Source of the DNA: Chlamydoabsidia padenii
Taxonomy: Eukaryota; Mucoromycota; Mucoromycetes; Mucorales; Cunninghamellaceae
Direction of reading: 5' to 3'
Assembly (NCBI GenBank): GCA_025330725.1
Contig: JAIWND010000041.1
Coordinates: 157,010 to 221,009, forward strand
Length of the DNA stretch: 64,000 bases
This document shows positions 21,254 through 32,866 of this stretch, one piece after another. The first letter of the stretch is position 1, and each line of letters starts with the position of its first letter. The notes under the pieces are model-generated. The model had not been told where the DNA came from, did no database searches, and was given only the letters and a program-made list of their open reading frames with translations. Position numbers and translations under genes: made by a program.

Positions 21254-22477
21254 TTATAACCTTTCTTTGTTGAGACACTTGTCAAAACATTTGGCAGAAT
21301 GAGAAACGAAACCTTTGAAATCGCTTAAATACAAACTATCGCACGCTTCACTAATTCTGGTCATTAACGTTTCCTTTTCCAAAAGTTTATTTCGTTTCAC
21401 TTTGTTCTTGACAACGGACCAGAACTGTTCAATGGGGTTCAATTCAGGAGAATAAGGAGGAAGATAAACGTACCTATATCCTCGAGAATTGATATACTTA
21501 CCAATATCAGTTGAGCTGTGAATGGGAGCATTATCCATGACAAGGTAGTGCCCTTTCATTTGGGGATACTTATCCATTTCGTCGAGGGTAGCCTTTAAAA
21601 ATCTTAGATAATGCCCTGTCACTGTTCCTATGCTATGACCATCGGTTGAACGCCCAATCTTTCTCTTTTTAATACGTTTTGGAACTCTCAAACTGACATT
21701 GATTAAACCAGTTGTAGATATTGCACCTAAAATCGATGTTGCGTTCGCTTTAGTTGTAGGCACTGTAACTATTGCGGGAGTTCCCTTCTTTGACCAGGCT
21801 ATACCCCGTTTTAAATTGATATGAAAGGCTGATTCATCAAGAAAGACACAGTTTGTCATGAAATCTAAGTCAGTTTGCTGCCACTTTTGTACCCAATCGT
21901 ATCTTTGTTGAATCTTTTCTTCGCTATTTCTTTCTACGGACTGGAATTGTGCCTGCTTAATAGATAGATTACACTCGGTTGTCATAAAATTATAAACAGT
22001 GCTACGAGAAAGATTAAGATCCACAAAGTTTTGCATTAAACTTTCTGCTACTTCGGTTACAACAGCAGAAGGATTCTCATCAATGTAACTCAAAAGAAAC
22101 TGCTTATGTTCCTCCCCAAGAATACGATGCCGACCTGACTTTTTCTTCTTTTCGAAGATGCTTTCAGGGTCCTCGTAATAACGTTTAACCCATCTCTGCG
22201 CTGCTCGGATATGAATGCCTAATTGTCTCGCAGCAGCAGAAGCATTCAAGCATTTGCTGAAAAATAAATGAAAAAATCGAGTCCTGTCTTCATCGGAATA
22301 AACTGTATACCGTCGTTTGCCACATAACTCCATGTCAATATCTTCATTGATCCTCGTACTTGTAACTGGAAATATTGCAAGATTAGAAGGTCTTTCAGCA
22401 GGTTTGTTCCTCAGGAATTGAGTACGAGAACTTATTGTTTCGATAGCGAATAGCTCCTCATCAATAACAATGTCCAT
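21254..22477 (-). CDS. Intact IS630/Tc1-type DDE transposase
   Basis: A single uninterrupted exon of 407 residues. A helix-turn-helix segment (LNASAAARQLGIHIRAAQRW) is followed by a second DNA-binding part (LSRSTVYNFMTTECNLSIK). The triad is visible in CVFLDESAFHINLKRG (D), YLVMDNAPIHSSTD (D) and LNPIEQFWSVVK (E). It is related to, but clearly distinct from, the transposase at 4196-5788 (both have HYLRFL/HYLQFL, MKGHYLVMDNAPIH/LKGRYLVMDNAPIH and the YLPPYSP/YLPVYSP tract). It is free of stops and frameshifts. I looked for terminal inverted repeats with TA duplications on both sides and found none, so it is either a decayed-end element with an intact gene or a host-retained transposase. Confidence 0.88.
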   Translation of the reverse strand: MDIVIDEELFAIETISSRTQFLRNKPAERPSNLAIFPVTSTRINEDIDMELCGKRRYTVYSDEDRTRFFHLFFSKCLNASAAARQLGIHIRAAQRWVKRYYEDPESIFEKKKKSGRHRILGEEHKQFLLSYIDENPSAVVTEVAESLMQNFVDLNLSRSTVYNFMTTECNLSIKQAQFQSVERNSEEKIQQRYDWVQKWQQTDLDFMTNCVFLDESAFHINLKRGIAWSKKGTPAIVTVPTTKANATSILGAISTTGLINVSLRVPKRIKKRKIGRSTDGHSIGTVTGHYLRFLKATLDEMDKYPQMKGHYLVMDNAPIHSSTDIGKYINSRGYRYVYLPPYSPELNPIEQFWSVVKNKVKRNKLLEKETLMTRISEACDSLYLSDFKGFVSHSAKCFDKCLNKERL

Positions 22478-23005
22478 GGGCTCAACTCCATTCTCATCAA
22501 CAACATGACCTTGTCCATCTTCTTAAAGAAACTACATACTCATATCTTAATGTCTGTAAAATAAATTGCAAATAGGAAAAAAAAAAAAAAATTGCTCCCT
22601 TTTTTATAAAAATAATTAATGCCAAGAAATTTTATTGGATAATTACTAAGCGACAAGTAAAAATAAACGAGGTTCATGGCACGTGAACACATCTTTATTT
22701 TTGGATCAATCGACATCATTGTTGAACACACAATTTTTTTGCACAACATCAAATTCAAAATCAGCGACTTTACTTTCTGAAATGACTGTAATAAGAAAAC
22801 AATGAATGCCAACAAGTGAACCCAGTAAAAGATGACGTCCGCCAATGGACCTGGACCCAGGTACTTTTTGGCAATTCTCATTGGTTAAAAGGCCGTCTCC
22901 TTGGTTTTTGCCATTCTCTTTTCCACATATTTCATTCGCCGCCCCAATCATTCCCACTCGGTCAAATTACTCTTGTTGAGGAATCTTCGATTGTATCTTT
23001 TTGAA
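22478..23005. other. Intergenic gap, no gene seen
   Basis: 528 bp between the divergent transposase and glycosyltransferase-like genes. It contains a 15-bp A-run near 22580 and otherwise AT-rich sequence. No transposon end recognised. Confidence 0.4.
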
Positions 23006-25008
23006 ATGGCACAACACTTTGCGTGGTTGTTGAACCATCGTAAACTCGCATTTGCTTGCGTTCTGTTTGTATTTTTGGTACATTTTGAAGTATTTCCTCG
23101 TCTGTGGTTCCTGCACACCGGCAGTGATGGATTATTGTATAATAGAAAACAAGGTCAAGGCATGGATCATCTTCCTGAAGATTTGGATTACCGACTAGAC
23201 AGCATCCAAACAATTCTATCCACACAAGAACGACAAGTACAAAAGAGCATTTTCACAAAAGAAATGTTCAAAAATACGGCATCTCTTTTACATAAACAAG
23301 AGTACGAGCAACTTAAGCCTCTCACCGCCATCATAATGAAAAAATCGACTCGGATATACGCTATTAAACAACTTGTACAGCAGCTTTTGAATTACCCATT
23401 CTTCAGAGAAATTATAATCTATAACACTGATCCACTCCAGTCACTGGATGAGGTAAATGATATCTATAATTGACACTTTGACTACTGGATATCTAAAATA
23501 TTTTAACAGGAAGTACTTGCCTTGGACAACACTGGTGATATCAGAGTACATTTCATTAACGTATCTAAAAATGACCGGTTGGATGATTTATCTAGATTTA
23601 CTCTTTGCGCTTCAATGGCTTCTAACGAACATTGTTACTTTCAAGATGATATCGTCGATGATGTTGATGTTGATGATGATAGCTCACTCACCAGAATCAC
23701 TTATTGGGATACACTTTACATCAATTTCTTACGCTATCCCTCTTTGATTCATGCCAATATACAGTCTTCACGATATATTGATCACTATCGTTGGAGGTTC
23801 CACAATGAAGGTAAAGATATCTTGATGCCGTGCAACCAGTATTTATATTTCGCATAATGTAGAGATAAACATGCATGCTGGTTATGCAGATTTGGCATTC
23901 GGTGCCATTGTACCTAGATGGAAGGCTCAAAATTTCTTGACTCAATTAAGCAAGTCTGGTTTGGGGAAAGAGCGACTGTATGAAGCGGATGCTTATTTTG
24001 CAATTTGGTCTAACCAATACCCATGGCTTCTCGATAATCCTTTGAGAAATCATGCATCACTTGACATTATGGCATCTGATGGTATGGAGCAATCATATTT
24101 AAATGCCCAAGGAGGTGATATCCGGCGAATGAGATATGATGCTGCGCGAAGGTTGCATCGTGCTTTACAGTCTGATTTGTCCCTGAATCCAAAAGACTAC
24201 GTGGACCGTGTGGAAGAAATGCCTCCGATGCGCCAACGTGATACTAGGTAAGATTTTATGAAGCAAATTAACTCAGTGAGAAAAAAAAAATTAAACCTTG
24301 AGGATTACTTAGGGCATCTTGTGTGACAGATCGTTGCCTTTTCTTCACCAACATAGACCCCATCCCGCCACATCAGCTCGATATGATACCTGCATTCGAT
24401 AAGGCCAAGTACTTAAATCTCAAGGATTGGGATACAACACTGGATGGCCATCTTGATTTACCGAAAAGTATTGATTGGGTTCAAGAGGGCTACCACAGTG
24501 CTGTAGATCGGCGGAATGACACTTGCTGGACTATGAAAACAAGTAAAGGGGTAAAATCAAAGCAAAGTCAGATGCTAAGCAAATACTTTTCACTTGATTA
24601 GACCCACGAATGAATGACTATTTTGGACTGATCACCCTCGGCCAAGGATTACCCGCCCAATTAGTCATATCCACCAATACAAGATTATCAGATCCATCAG
24701 CACCTCTGGATCGACTATTCAAGATATCTATTTTGCGAAATAAAAACCACTGGAAAGCTTGCAAGATAATTCGATATTCTACATCCACTAATCCTATCAG
24801 CAGCAAGCCCCACCATACTAATGACAATGCAATTACAGACATTCACTTTGAGTTGGACTGTTTTTCCGACATACTAGCGATCACAAGTAATACAGCTGAT
24901 AATGACGATAACGATTATCATCAAAGAGACGTTATACACTCACTGAAAGCCATGTTTTTGAATGATTGGGAGATTCCTTTCAGTGTGTGTGAGATATTAA
25001 TAGCGTAA
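23006..25008 (+). CDS. Type II membrane protein, glycosyltransferase-like
   Basis: Five exons (23006-23452, 23510-23810, 23863-24247, 24313-24542, 24602-25008) give 589 residues; all phases close. Residues about 13-33 form one hydrophobic segment (LAFACVLFVFLVHFEVF) just after a short basic N-terminus, the layout of a Golgi/ER signal anchor. The lumenal part contains PLTAIIMKKSTRIYAIKQLV and LLNYPFFREIIIYN, typical of a nucleotide-sugar binding GT-A fold, and a DXD-like motif in CYFQDDIVDD preceded by RLDDLSRFTLCASMAS. Together these resemble exostosin-like/GT64-type glycosyltransferases. The sugar donor and acceptor cannot be inferred. It is convergent with the WD40 gene, with 330 bp between them. 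Confidence 0.68.
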
Positions 25009-25338
25009 CATTCAAATGGCTAATTTACTTTACTTTATTTGAAATTAAAAGTGATATCCACTCAGAGATACATGTGCAAGTGTAGGATATGGCGGCATTT
25101 CGAATAAAACAAAGTAGCATTCACATCCCTTTATCAAACAGTATGACAGTTGTTGCAAATCAATACAAGACTGGGTCCGTTTCCCTAATTTTTATTGGGG
25201 TGATTTTTATTTATGAGTGGTATGTGATGTGATATGAATGAAGAAGAATATGATGTTGTTTGAATGATGATGATGATGATATGAAAAAATGATATGTATA
25301 TGATGAAAGTAATGAAAAGAATGGACTAGAGGCGATAT
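25009..25338. other. Convergent 3' intergenic region with degenerate coding repeat
   Basis: Contains the second copy of the SIHIPL-type degenerate coding fragment (about 25085-25165, plus strand) and a GATGAT run near 25265. No gene. Confidence 0.45.
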
Positions 25339-26568
25339 TCAATAAAAGACGGGCGGTTTCGCGGATGGGAATTGCCGCCGACTGACAAGATCTAACTTTA
25401 GTTCGGTAAGATGGTCTTCCAAGGCAACAAAGAGTGATTGGTTATCAGGTGAAAAGGTGATACCAGCAATATGGGCATCCATATCTAAAGGTGCTAGTCG
25501 GATAATTTGCCGTTGGTCAAAAGTTCTAGTGTCAACGATATTCACTTGAGATACATGTTCACTATAAACCAGCAAGTCCAGAGGTCCTTTGCTGAAAGCG
25601 ACACATCTTGCCGCCTTTCTGGTTTTTCTGGTCTAAAAAATTAAACATCGTTAGATCGAATCACTCTGATCGAATCGGCTCTTTTTATTACTTACCTCAG
25701 ATGACACTAATTGGCATAGCTTTTCTTGAGTTTTAGCGTCAAATACATTAACTTGTCCATCCTGACTTGTTACAGCAAACATGGTCGATGAAGGATGCCA
25801 TGCACAACCTAAACAAGGTTCGTTCGAGACTACGGAAAGAAAAAAATCGAATTATTTGATCAACCAATGAGGAATAAGATCAAAAACTGTTACACATCCC
25901 ACAAAAGTTACGGTTTTTACCTTTATACGTTGATTCGAGTGTGTAGCCATCACCATGAATAGAGTAACGATAAACATCACCAGTATCACTTGTGGCTAAC
26001 ATTTGTTTACCATCAGTACTGACAGCAGCTATACGAAAAATTCTGTTAGTTACTAAAAATCAAGCTGAAGAAAGAAAGAAAGAAAACCAAGCAACCTACT
26101 GTGATTCACTGCAGAAGGTAGTTCCATGGAGTTAATTTGTTTCATGGAAGGAACAGAGTAAACATGAATAGTGTGATTATTATTGCAAATGGTCACTCGA
26201 ATGTCTCGGCCGATTTTGGATAAACCAATGGTATTGTTCATTCCTGGCCCAATATTGAATACATCAGACGACCTAAAGCAAATAAAGGTAAAGTCAATGC
26301 TTATTCTTTTTCCCATGTGTCCAACTTTTTTCCGATCTATATTTTACCAGTCTTGATTGATAGATCGCACCAAAGCCAAGCCCCTTGGTCCTGCGACAGC
26401 AACATAGCCATACCTAAAGTAAAATGCATTTCAGTATTCAGTATTTTATCCATCTCCTATGCATTCTACCAGTTTGAATTTAAAGTATTGAGCTTACTTT
26501 GTGTCAATCGACATGGGTGCAAACGGCAAGTCGATTGTCTTTACTACGTTTTTCAATTTCGTATCGTA

Positions 26569-26602
<34 letters not shown>

Positions 26603-26929
26603 GAGTCAGTTTTGGCGCTTTATTTTTATCGGTCCGTCCCTCTCCTTAATTTTTGGTTCTTACAAATTGCAAAGAGTTGTGGCGGGGTGAAACTACAAGA
26701 TGTGCAGAGGGACTAGATACCAGATTGCGAAGTTGCCAGTGTTGGATTGTAGTTTCTACTTCATGTACCACTTGTTGGTTTTCTCTTGTAAAATTCCCAT
26801 TGTTCTGACTGAACGGAAAAAACGAATTTTAGTATATCACAGCTATTGCGGGTCATTTCATCAAAAGACTTACACGACAGGGATAGGAGTAGGTATGCTT
26901 GGGGTTTGTTTCTTCACGAAAAGTGACAT
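25339..26929 (-). CDS. WD40/beta-propeller protein (DUF2415-like)
   Basis: Eight exons (26929-26874, 26808-26664, 26568-26498, 26413-26348, 26272-26100, 26028-25921, 25829-25696, 25632-25339) give 348 residues with consistent phases. WD-like blades are seen as GYVAVAGPRGLALVRSINQD, DIRVTICNNNHTIHVYSV, QMLATSDTGDVYRYSI, CAWHPSSTMFAVTSQDGQVN, LDLLVYSEHVSQVNIVD and FSPDNQSLFVALEDHL. The SQDGQVNVFD blade and the final segment recall fungal DUF2415 WD proteins; the role of that family is unclear, probably a scaffold. The third exon's acceptor is preceded by a 30-bp poly-T (coding strand) tract at 26571-26600. The first exon is only 56 nt. Confidence 0.75.
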
Positions 26930-27189
26930 GATAATTTAATGCAGAAAAATAAAGATGAAAAGAAAATTTGGGACAGAAAAAGGATGTGGAAATATATAAA
27001 GGAAATGTGCAGTTAAAAAAAAGAAATAAGGAAATGCCATGAATCGAGTGTACCAATCAGATTGTTTGTTGGTTTTCCGGACATTCAGTTAACCTTAAAA
27101 AATTTCTGTTTGTAGAACGTATCATGTGATCGTGCACCACACAGTTCATCCCCTATAGAAATTGCCATCCTTGGAATTCTGTGTTTCCT

Positions 27190-27202
<13 letters not shown>

Positions 27203-27237
<35 letters not shown>
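27203..27237 (+). repeat. 35-bp poly(A) tract preceded by poly(C)
   Basis: A run of C passes directly into 35 A, the same C-to-A arrangement as at 13005. It lies between the WD40 gene start and the GPATCH1 homologue's stop codon. Confidence 0.85.
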
Positions 27238-27239
<2 letters not shown>

Positions 27240-27318
27240 CATGCATTTATGCCTGACAATTGTCCACTGAACTTTATATACCCATGCCCGGATTTTTCTG
27301 TTTATTCAAAAAAGGTCA

Positions 27319-30300
27319 CTACCACAAATCTTCAGCATGTTTACGTTTAGTAGATGGTTTCTTTTCAACCCACATTGACATATCGTCCATCTGCCTGGAG
27401 ATGGCCGTTTTTTTGTCATGGTCTTTGATTTTCGTCTGCCTGTGGCGATGAATGTCGTCATTATTATCATCGTAGTCATCATGAGCATGATTATGTTTTC
27501 GTTTTTGTTTTTTTTTTCCATCATTAGATTTACTTTTCTTACTACTTTTCTTCTTGTCGTTTGATTTCCGCCGGCGATTATGTTGTTGTTTCTTTTCGCC
27601 TTTATAAACGTCGTTATGGTCATCTTCAGATGAAGAAGTGCTGTTTTCTGATGATAAAGACAAGCGTCGCCGCTGAGTTCGTCCCTTTTTTGAGGTCAAA
27701 AGTCTTGGTTGGAAGGGCGCTACTACAACTTCTTTAGATCGCATCTTCGTATCTTGAGATTCTGGTTTGGTAAATAACGGCCTGAAGGACAATGATTCAG
27801 CAACAAAAGGTGAGGAAGAGGAAGAGGAAGAAGGTGGGGGTGGGGGCCCAATCATTATTTCGTCGTCATCAAAGCTTTTAGATGATAATATCTTTTGAGA
27901 TTGAATATCGTCCTTGGAGATGATATTGGGTGGTGACAATGTATTTTCGTTATTCACATCAGTGCTTTCATCATTGTCAGAGGTTTCAAAGATGGCTTTA
28001 AAAATGTCCATTGTTGGTCTAACGTAGGTCAAATCATCATCGCTGTTGTTTTCTTGATTTAACTTTGTTGTTAGGCTCGTATTGTTATCTTCTGTTGATA
28101 GCTTTGACGAGTCTTTGTCAGTAAAGGTTCGAGATGATGGTTTTGCAATAATCGAATTTAGTGCTGGGTCATCGTTTTGTGTTTCTGCCAGATTTAATTC
28201 TGATGAAGGAGGAGTAAACATATTCGCCATACTTTTTTCATTCAAAGCTGAGGTGGAGCCAGCTTGAGTCCGATGACCAGGTCCTTGTTGAACATAATCA
28301 GGGTGTGGATTACGTACGCTGAATCTTTTACAGACTAGTCGATTTGGGTAAAATGGTCTTTGAGTTCTTGTCAGTGGTCCAAACATATTCATTACAGCCG
28401 CCTCAGCTTCTTGTGACAACTATATTAAAGTAAAAAAGTAAAAAGTCATGGTTACATCCCTACCAGTCTTTCTTCTATTTTTTTTTTCTTACTTTTTGCT
28501 TTGGTTCATCGATAATTTGATTTTCCCGTATTTCCTTTTCTTTTTTCCATTGCTCTTCAGTTTTTAACCCTCCTTCGAATGCGACATGTTCGATATGGCT
28601 ACTTTTAGGTGTTTCATTTGATAGAGATGACGATGAAGTGAACCGACCACTCATCATGCTGCTGATAGGGCGAAAAATACGGGCTGCCTTGGTGAATTCA
28701 TCTAGTTCTTTCATTCCAGATTCATGAGTCAAGCCGACAGGAATTTCGAACGTGGTAGAAGAATTGCCGTCAGGATCACATTGATTTTCGAGAGATATTT
28801 CCAAGTAACGCTTATATCGTGCTTGTTTTTCAGGGGTATCACCAAACGGAATAAATCCTTGCAAAGCCAATCGAGCTACATCTTTCGGGACCAGTGTTAC
28901 CTGTAATCGTGTCTTATCAATAATAGGTAATGTCATTGTATTTTTGTTGAAAGTTGCTTGTGCTAACTTTTCTTTCGACTTGGAGGACAGGTAATCAAAA
29001 ACTGATCTTGTCTCGATAGGGGTTTCGCCTAGCATTGCACCGCGTACGTCCGTAGTAATCTCTAACTGAGGTTTTTTAGTTTTCAATGTGTTGGTGTCAC
29101 TTGTTGATGCCTTAAAATGGGTTTCGACAAAATCGTTTGGTACTTTGGGTGGTGGATACCTAAAAAGTTCACATCACATATGAAGCCGGAAAAAAATGAC
29201 TGTGAGTGATTTCTCTTTACTCATGCACTGAATATATTATTTTCACCCTACCATTTGCCCAGTTCTTGGGATTTGTTTGATAAGTGAAAGCCTTTAAGAG
29301 GTAAAAGTCCATCTGGGCAGCGTGCCTTTTCTTTTGCTTGTTGATCTCCATTGACTATTGTAGGTTTTTCCATGTTGAATTCACTTGCATCATACAAAGT
29401 GCGATGATATTTTTGTGAAAGTCCGGGCTCCTCGTCATCATAGAGTATTACGTTATCATCATCCTCAGTATCGAACAAGCCAATGCCCAACTTTGAATTT
29501 CGATCATGTTGATCCTTTTGCTGTTGCTGAAACCTCCGCATTTCTGCTATTTGAGGTACGTTTTTCATCAAGTTATAGCCCAGCCCATACACATTTGTTT
29601 TTGCTTGATAATCTACAATAGGTGTGTCCTTGGGTGCCAAAGTCATTTGTTGTTGAGATTTCAATCCTGTCTTACTGTTCGGACTCTGATCGTTGTCCAC
29701 AAAAGCGGCACGAGGGCCAACACCTTGACCTGACCTCCACCCCATTTTTTGTAACAATCTTGTACCAATTGATTCTGGCGCGGGAGCCACCAAATTCATC
29801 AAGCTGGAAGTCAATAGTGACATTTCTCCACCTCTTCTGGTATCTTTGCCAAGCTGTTGTTGTCTATTTTCCAGTTCCTTTTCTGCCCCACCAAATAGAT
29901 CAAATTCATCTCTTGCAACCAGTTCTTTGCTACTAGCTAGTACCTAAAGTTAAACAGAAGCATAACCAAGGCGAATTCGTAAGATATAAACGATAAGATA
30001 AGACCTTATCCGAACCAGTGAAAATTTTACCTCCAAGTCTTCTTCATCCATGAAATCTTCAACTCTTGCAGCACGCTGTTCATGGCGAGACGTTCTCGAG
30101 GACACAAATTGACCAGGAGTCCAACCTACAACATTGAATTAATGTCAAATACTACCTTGTCAATACAAAAGAGAATTAGTTTTACCTTCTTTCGATCCTA
30201 CAGTATTATAATATCCTGCTGAAAACCCGCCTGTGAAGGCTCCATGGAACCTACGGCGACCTTGATCATCACGTGCTTCTTGTTTCCATACAGGTATAAA

Positions 30301-30387
30301 TTGTCCAGAGTCTGACGCACCTACTCTTTTGTCCCGTTCTGTTTGTTGAGGGAATGCTGTGCCAAAGAATACGTTGTTCTCCAGCAT
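27319..30387 (-). CDS. GPATCH1: G-patch domain protein, GPATCH1/TGH homologue
   Basis: Five exons (30387-30186, 30125-30031, 29943-29252, 29159-28493, 28419-27319) give 918 residues, near the human protein's length. The N-terminal DUF1604 block is clear: [48 protein letters not shown] and, across the splices, [20 protein letters not shown]. The G-patch follows ([20 protein letters not shown], about residue 160). The C-terminal third is low complexity and very basic at the end ([20 protein letters not shown]), typical of nuclear RNA-processing factors. GPATCH1 associates with catalytic-stage spliceosomes, where G-patch proteins activate DEAH helicases; the helicase partner here is inference. 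The last long exon reads from a TTG (Leu), so it is an internal exon. It shares a short divergent promoter with PEX4. Confidence 0.9.
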
Positions 30388-30403
30388 GTTTAAAGTGAGA
30401 GTG

Positions 30404-30457
<54 letters not shown>

Positions 30458-30567
30458 GGAAAAAGTCACTTGACCTCGTAAAGACTCTTGGTGCGGAAAA
30501 TGAAAACTGGAGTTTAAATACGTCAGCTTTTTCATCGGTTGTTTTTTCCCCTCCTATTACCAAAAAC
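30388..30567. promoter_or_regulatory. Divergent promoter region with 49-bp poly(A), GPATCH1 / PEX4
   Basis: The two start codons are 180 bp apart. Positions 30404-30452 are an uninterrupted run of 49 A (plus strand), only 16 bp from the GPATCH1 ATG. Long dA:dT tracts exclude nucleosomes in yeasts, so it may be part of the promoter; alternatively it is an insertion. Confidence 0.55.
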
Positions 30568-31146
30568 ATGGATTCAGTATCAAGACGTTTAATGAAAGAG
30601 TTGGCGGATTTCGAAAGAGAAGCTGACAATCATCCAGAAATTCTTACATTATACCCGGCAGACGATGAAGACCTTCTTACGTGGAAGGCCCAGATAGCTG
30701 GTCTGGTAAATACCCCCTATGAAGGTATGAAAGTGATATTCAAACTACCACTCGCTAATTTTTTTTAAAGGTGGGGTTTTTGATCTTTTAATAAAAATAC
30801 CTACCAACTATCCTATGCAACCGCCTACCATTATCTTCACGACTGTTATTTGTCATCCCAACGTTCATATCAAAGTAAAGGGAAAACCCAAACCTTTCAC
30901 CAGAGCTATTACTAATTCTTTTCTTCTTTTCAATAGACAGGTGAAATTTGCTTGGATATATTAAAAACTGCTTGGTCGCCTGCTTGGACCCTTAAATCCA
31001 CAGTACTGGCCATCTCTTTATTGTTATACAATCCTGAAGCTTCATCACCTTTGAATTGTGATGCTGCTAATCTTTTACGATGCAATGATATTATGGGATA
31101 CAATAGTCTAGTGCGACTGTACACTCAACTCAACGGCAATGTATGA
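30568..31146 (+). CDS. PEX4: Peroxisomal ubiquitin-conjugating enzyme E2 (Pex4)
   Basis: Three exons (30568-30724, 30771-30874, 30937-31146) give 156 residues, the size of a bare UBC fold. Key motifs: RRLMKEL near the N-terminus, TPYEGGVFDLLIKIP, NYPMQPPTIIF, ICHPNV (the HPN motif) and the active-site cysteine in TGEICLDILKTAWSPAWTL. The tail SPLNCDAANLLRCNDIMGYNS is characteristic of Pex4 rather than other E2 enzymes. Pex4 monoubiquitinates the cysteine of the import receptor Pex5 so that it can be recycled from the peroxisomal membrane, with Pex22 as membrane anchor; that partner is not in this window. Confidence 0.92.
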
Positions 31147-31347
31147 AATCATACCAATCTAAATAAAAAAGCCAACATTGTGGTATCGGTATCGAGCATT
31201 TTTGGCAGAACCACAGTGCCTCCAGAAAAATCCCGAACGCAATCATATGGCCCATGAATGAATCTGGGAAAAAAATAAACCAGGGCGGGGCGGATACATT
31301 TGTCTTCACTTGGCCAAGGAATCTACTGTTGATTCATCGAGACTACT

Positions 31348-31426
<79 letters not shown>
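31348..31426 (+). repeat. (TAG)n microsatellite, about 26 units
   Basis: Uninterrupted trinucleotide run GTAGTAG... of about 79 bp in an intergenic stretch. The reverse frame yields poly-Tyr, which is not a credible protein. Confidence 0.95.
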
Positions 31427-32398
31427 ATGAACTTTAACACCGAAAAGTGAGCATGGGTGACGCCCTGAGCGAACACATCTGGTGGCAGGTAAGGCCATTG
31501 ACACCTACATAGAACCGTCGTTAGTACAGTAGCGCTGTTGCGAAGTATGCTCCTCTTCAATGGAGAAAATATCCTTATGGCAAGAACATTGTATTTCCTC
31601 TGGTTGAAAGGTAGCAACAAAGAAAGCATATACTACTTATACCAAGGTGATAACGCACTCTATTTTTTAACTTTTTACTAGCTACTATTGAATATATTTG
31701 GATGTGCAACCTCGTCTCTCACCTCGCATGTGGATCGCTCGGTAACATTTGCTCCAACTTTTATTAACTCCTAGTTTTGGTAGATTGCTTGTATTTGTAT
31801 TGTAGTCAAGGTTAGCCCTCGGCAGTCTTCTAAATGATGTTGTAGTTGACGACACTCGGCGCGGATACACTGTATTGCCAACTCCACCTCCAATGCTTCT
31901 CATCCTTCGCCTGTTGTTTCTCCGTTTGGCTCTGTTGGTGGCCCTATGGGTTGAGGTGTTACATTGGCGGATGGATCTTAGGGAACCTCATTGTCACTGG
32001 CGTGGATTCCCTTTTTTATTGCTCGGTGCTACTTTCCCTATGCAGCCTGGATGGTACATGTTTGGTTGGGTATCTGGTTTTCATATCTATTGACCGTTAA
32101 CTATTTGGGTATCGTGCATTGTGGTATCCACCACTAACCGTTATTTTAGGAGTCAGTTCGTGTAACTGACGACGCCAACCTATCTATTTACCCAAGAGTT
32201 TTTATGATATATTTTCTTTTCTCTTAACCTTAATAAAGACTCCAACCGTCTCAATCACTCTCACAGTCCACGAACACAACAATAAAGAATCTATCGTTTT
32301 GTATCCACTTACATACATTAGGCAGTCTGTTCAAAACACAGTTAAGATAGATTTGTAGAGCACATGACTGATGAATATTAAGGACAGTAAAGTATGTT
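31427..32398. other. Gap with no resolvable gene
   Basis: Open frames of 60-107 codons occur on both strands but none has splice support or a recognisable motif. The surrounding sequence is repeat-rich, so this is probably old transposon sequence. Confidence 0.35.
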
Positions 32399-32639
32399 GT
32401 GCCTGAACATAAAATTCATGCAAGATATCAATTGCCTGTTTTGGTAATGCCCCGATATTTTTGGCCGTTTATATGCTTATCATTGGGAATACTTGGCTTG
32501 AATGGCGGCAGCAATTTTCTTTCATCAATTGTAAAAATTGCTTCCTCCTTTGAGCTGAATAAATTATGTCTTTGGTTGTTGATAATATGTGGTAAAGAGT
32601 TACGATTGACAAGATGGAATTCGGTAATTGCATTTTCAC
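32399..32639 (-). mobile_element. Remnant of LTR-B element internal region
   Basis: Read on the minus strand directly from the LTR end, an open frame gives ...NQRHNLFSSKEEAIF... and DERKLLPPFKPSIPNDKH. The first part parallels the peptide beside the LTR-B fragment at 435. It is truncated after about 70 codons. Confidence 0.45.
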
Positions 32640-32866
32640 TGTCGTATTCTAAAAAGCATTTAGCAACAATTGTGCTACACGTTGGAATACTCAGCTCGGA
32701 TAAACTCTTCTAGAGCAATCCCTCTGCCTGCAGTTCTGTTGTTATATTCGGGAAGTAGTTTTTGAATTACTGTTTTCTTCTCTCTTTCATTTTTATCTAA
32801 TAAACTACCCACACCTTTGACTCAATGATCATACAGTCTTTATTTACATAAACCGCTACTACAACA
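32640..32866 (-). repeat. LTR, family B (227 bp)
   Basis: Begins TGTCGTATTCTAA and ends CTACTACAACA (TG...CA), and matches 47596-47825 and 55427-55655 in reverse orientation over its full length. The flanks (TTCAC / GACTT) are not a target duplication, in line with it being one LTR of a truncated element whose internal part lies to the left. Confidence 0.8.

Noticed and set aside
30390..30629. Poly-Phe ORFs on the minus strand
   Set aside because: They read through the 49-bp poly(A) tract and have no other support.
31306..31629. Poly-Tyr ORF
   Set aside because: It is the translation of the (TAG)n microsatellite.
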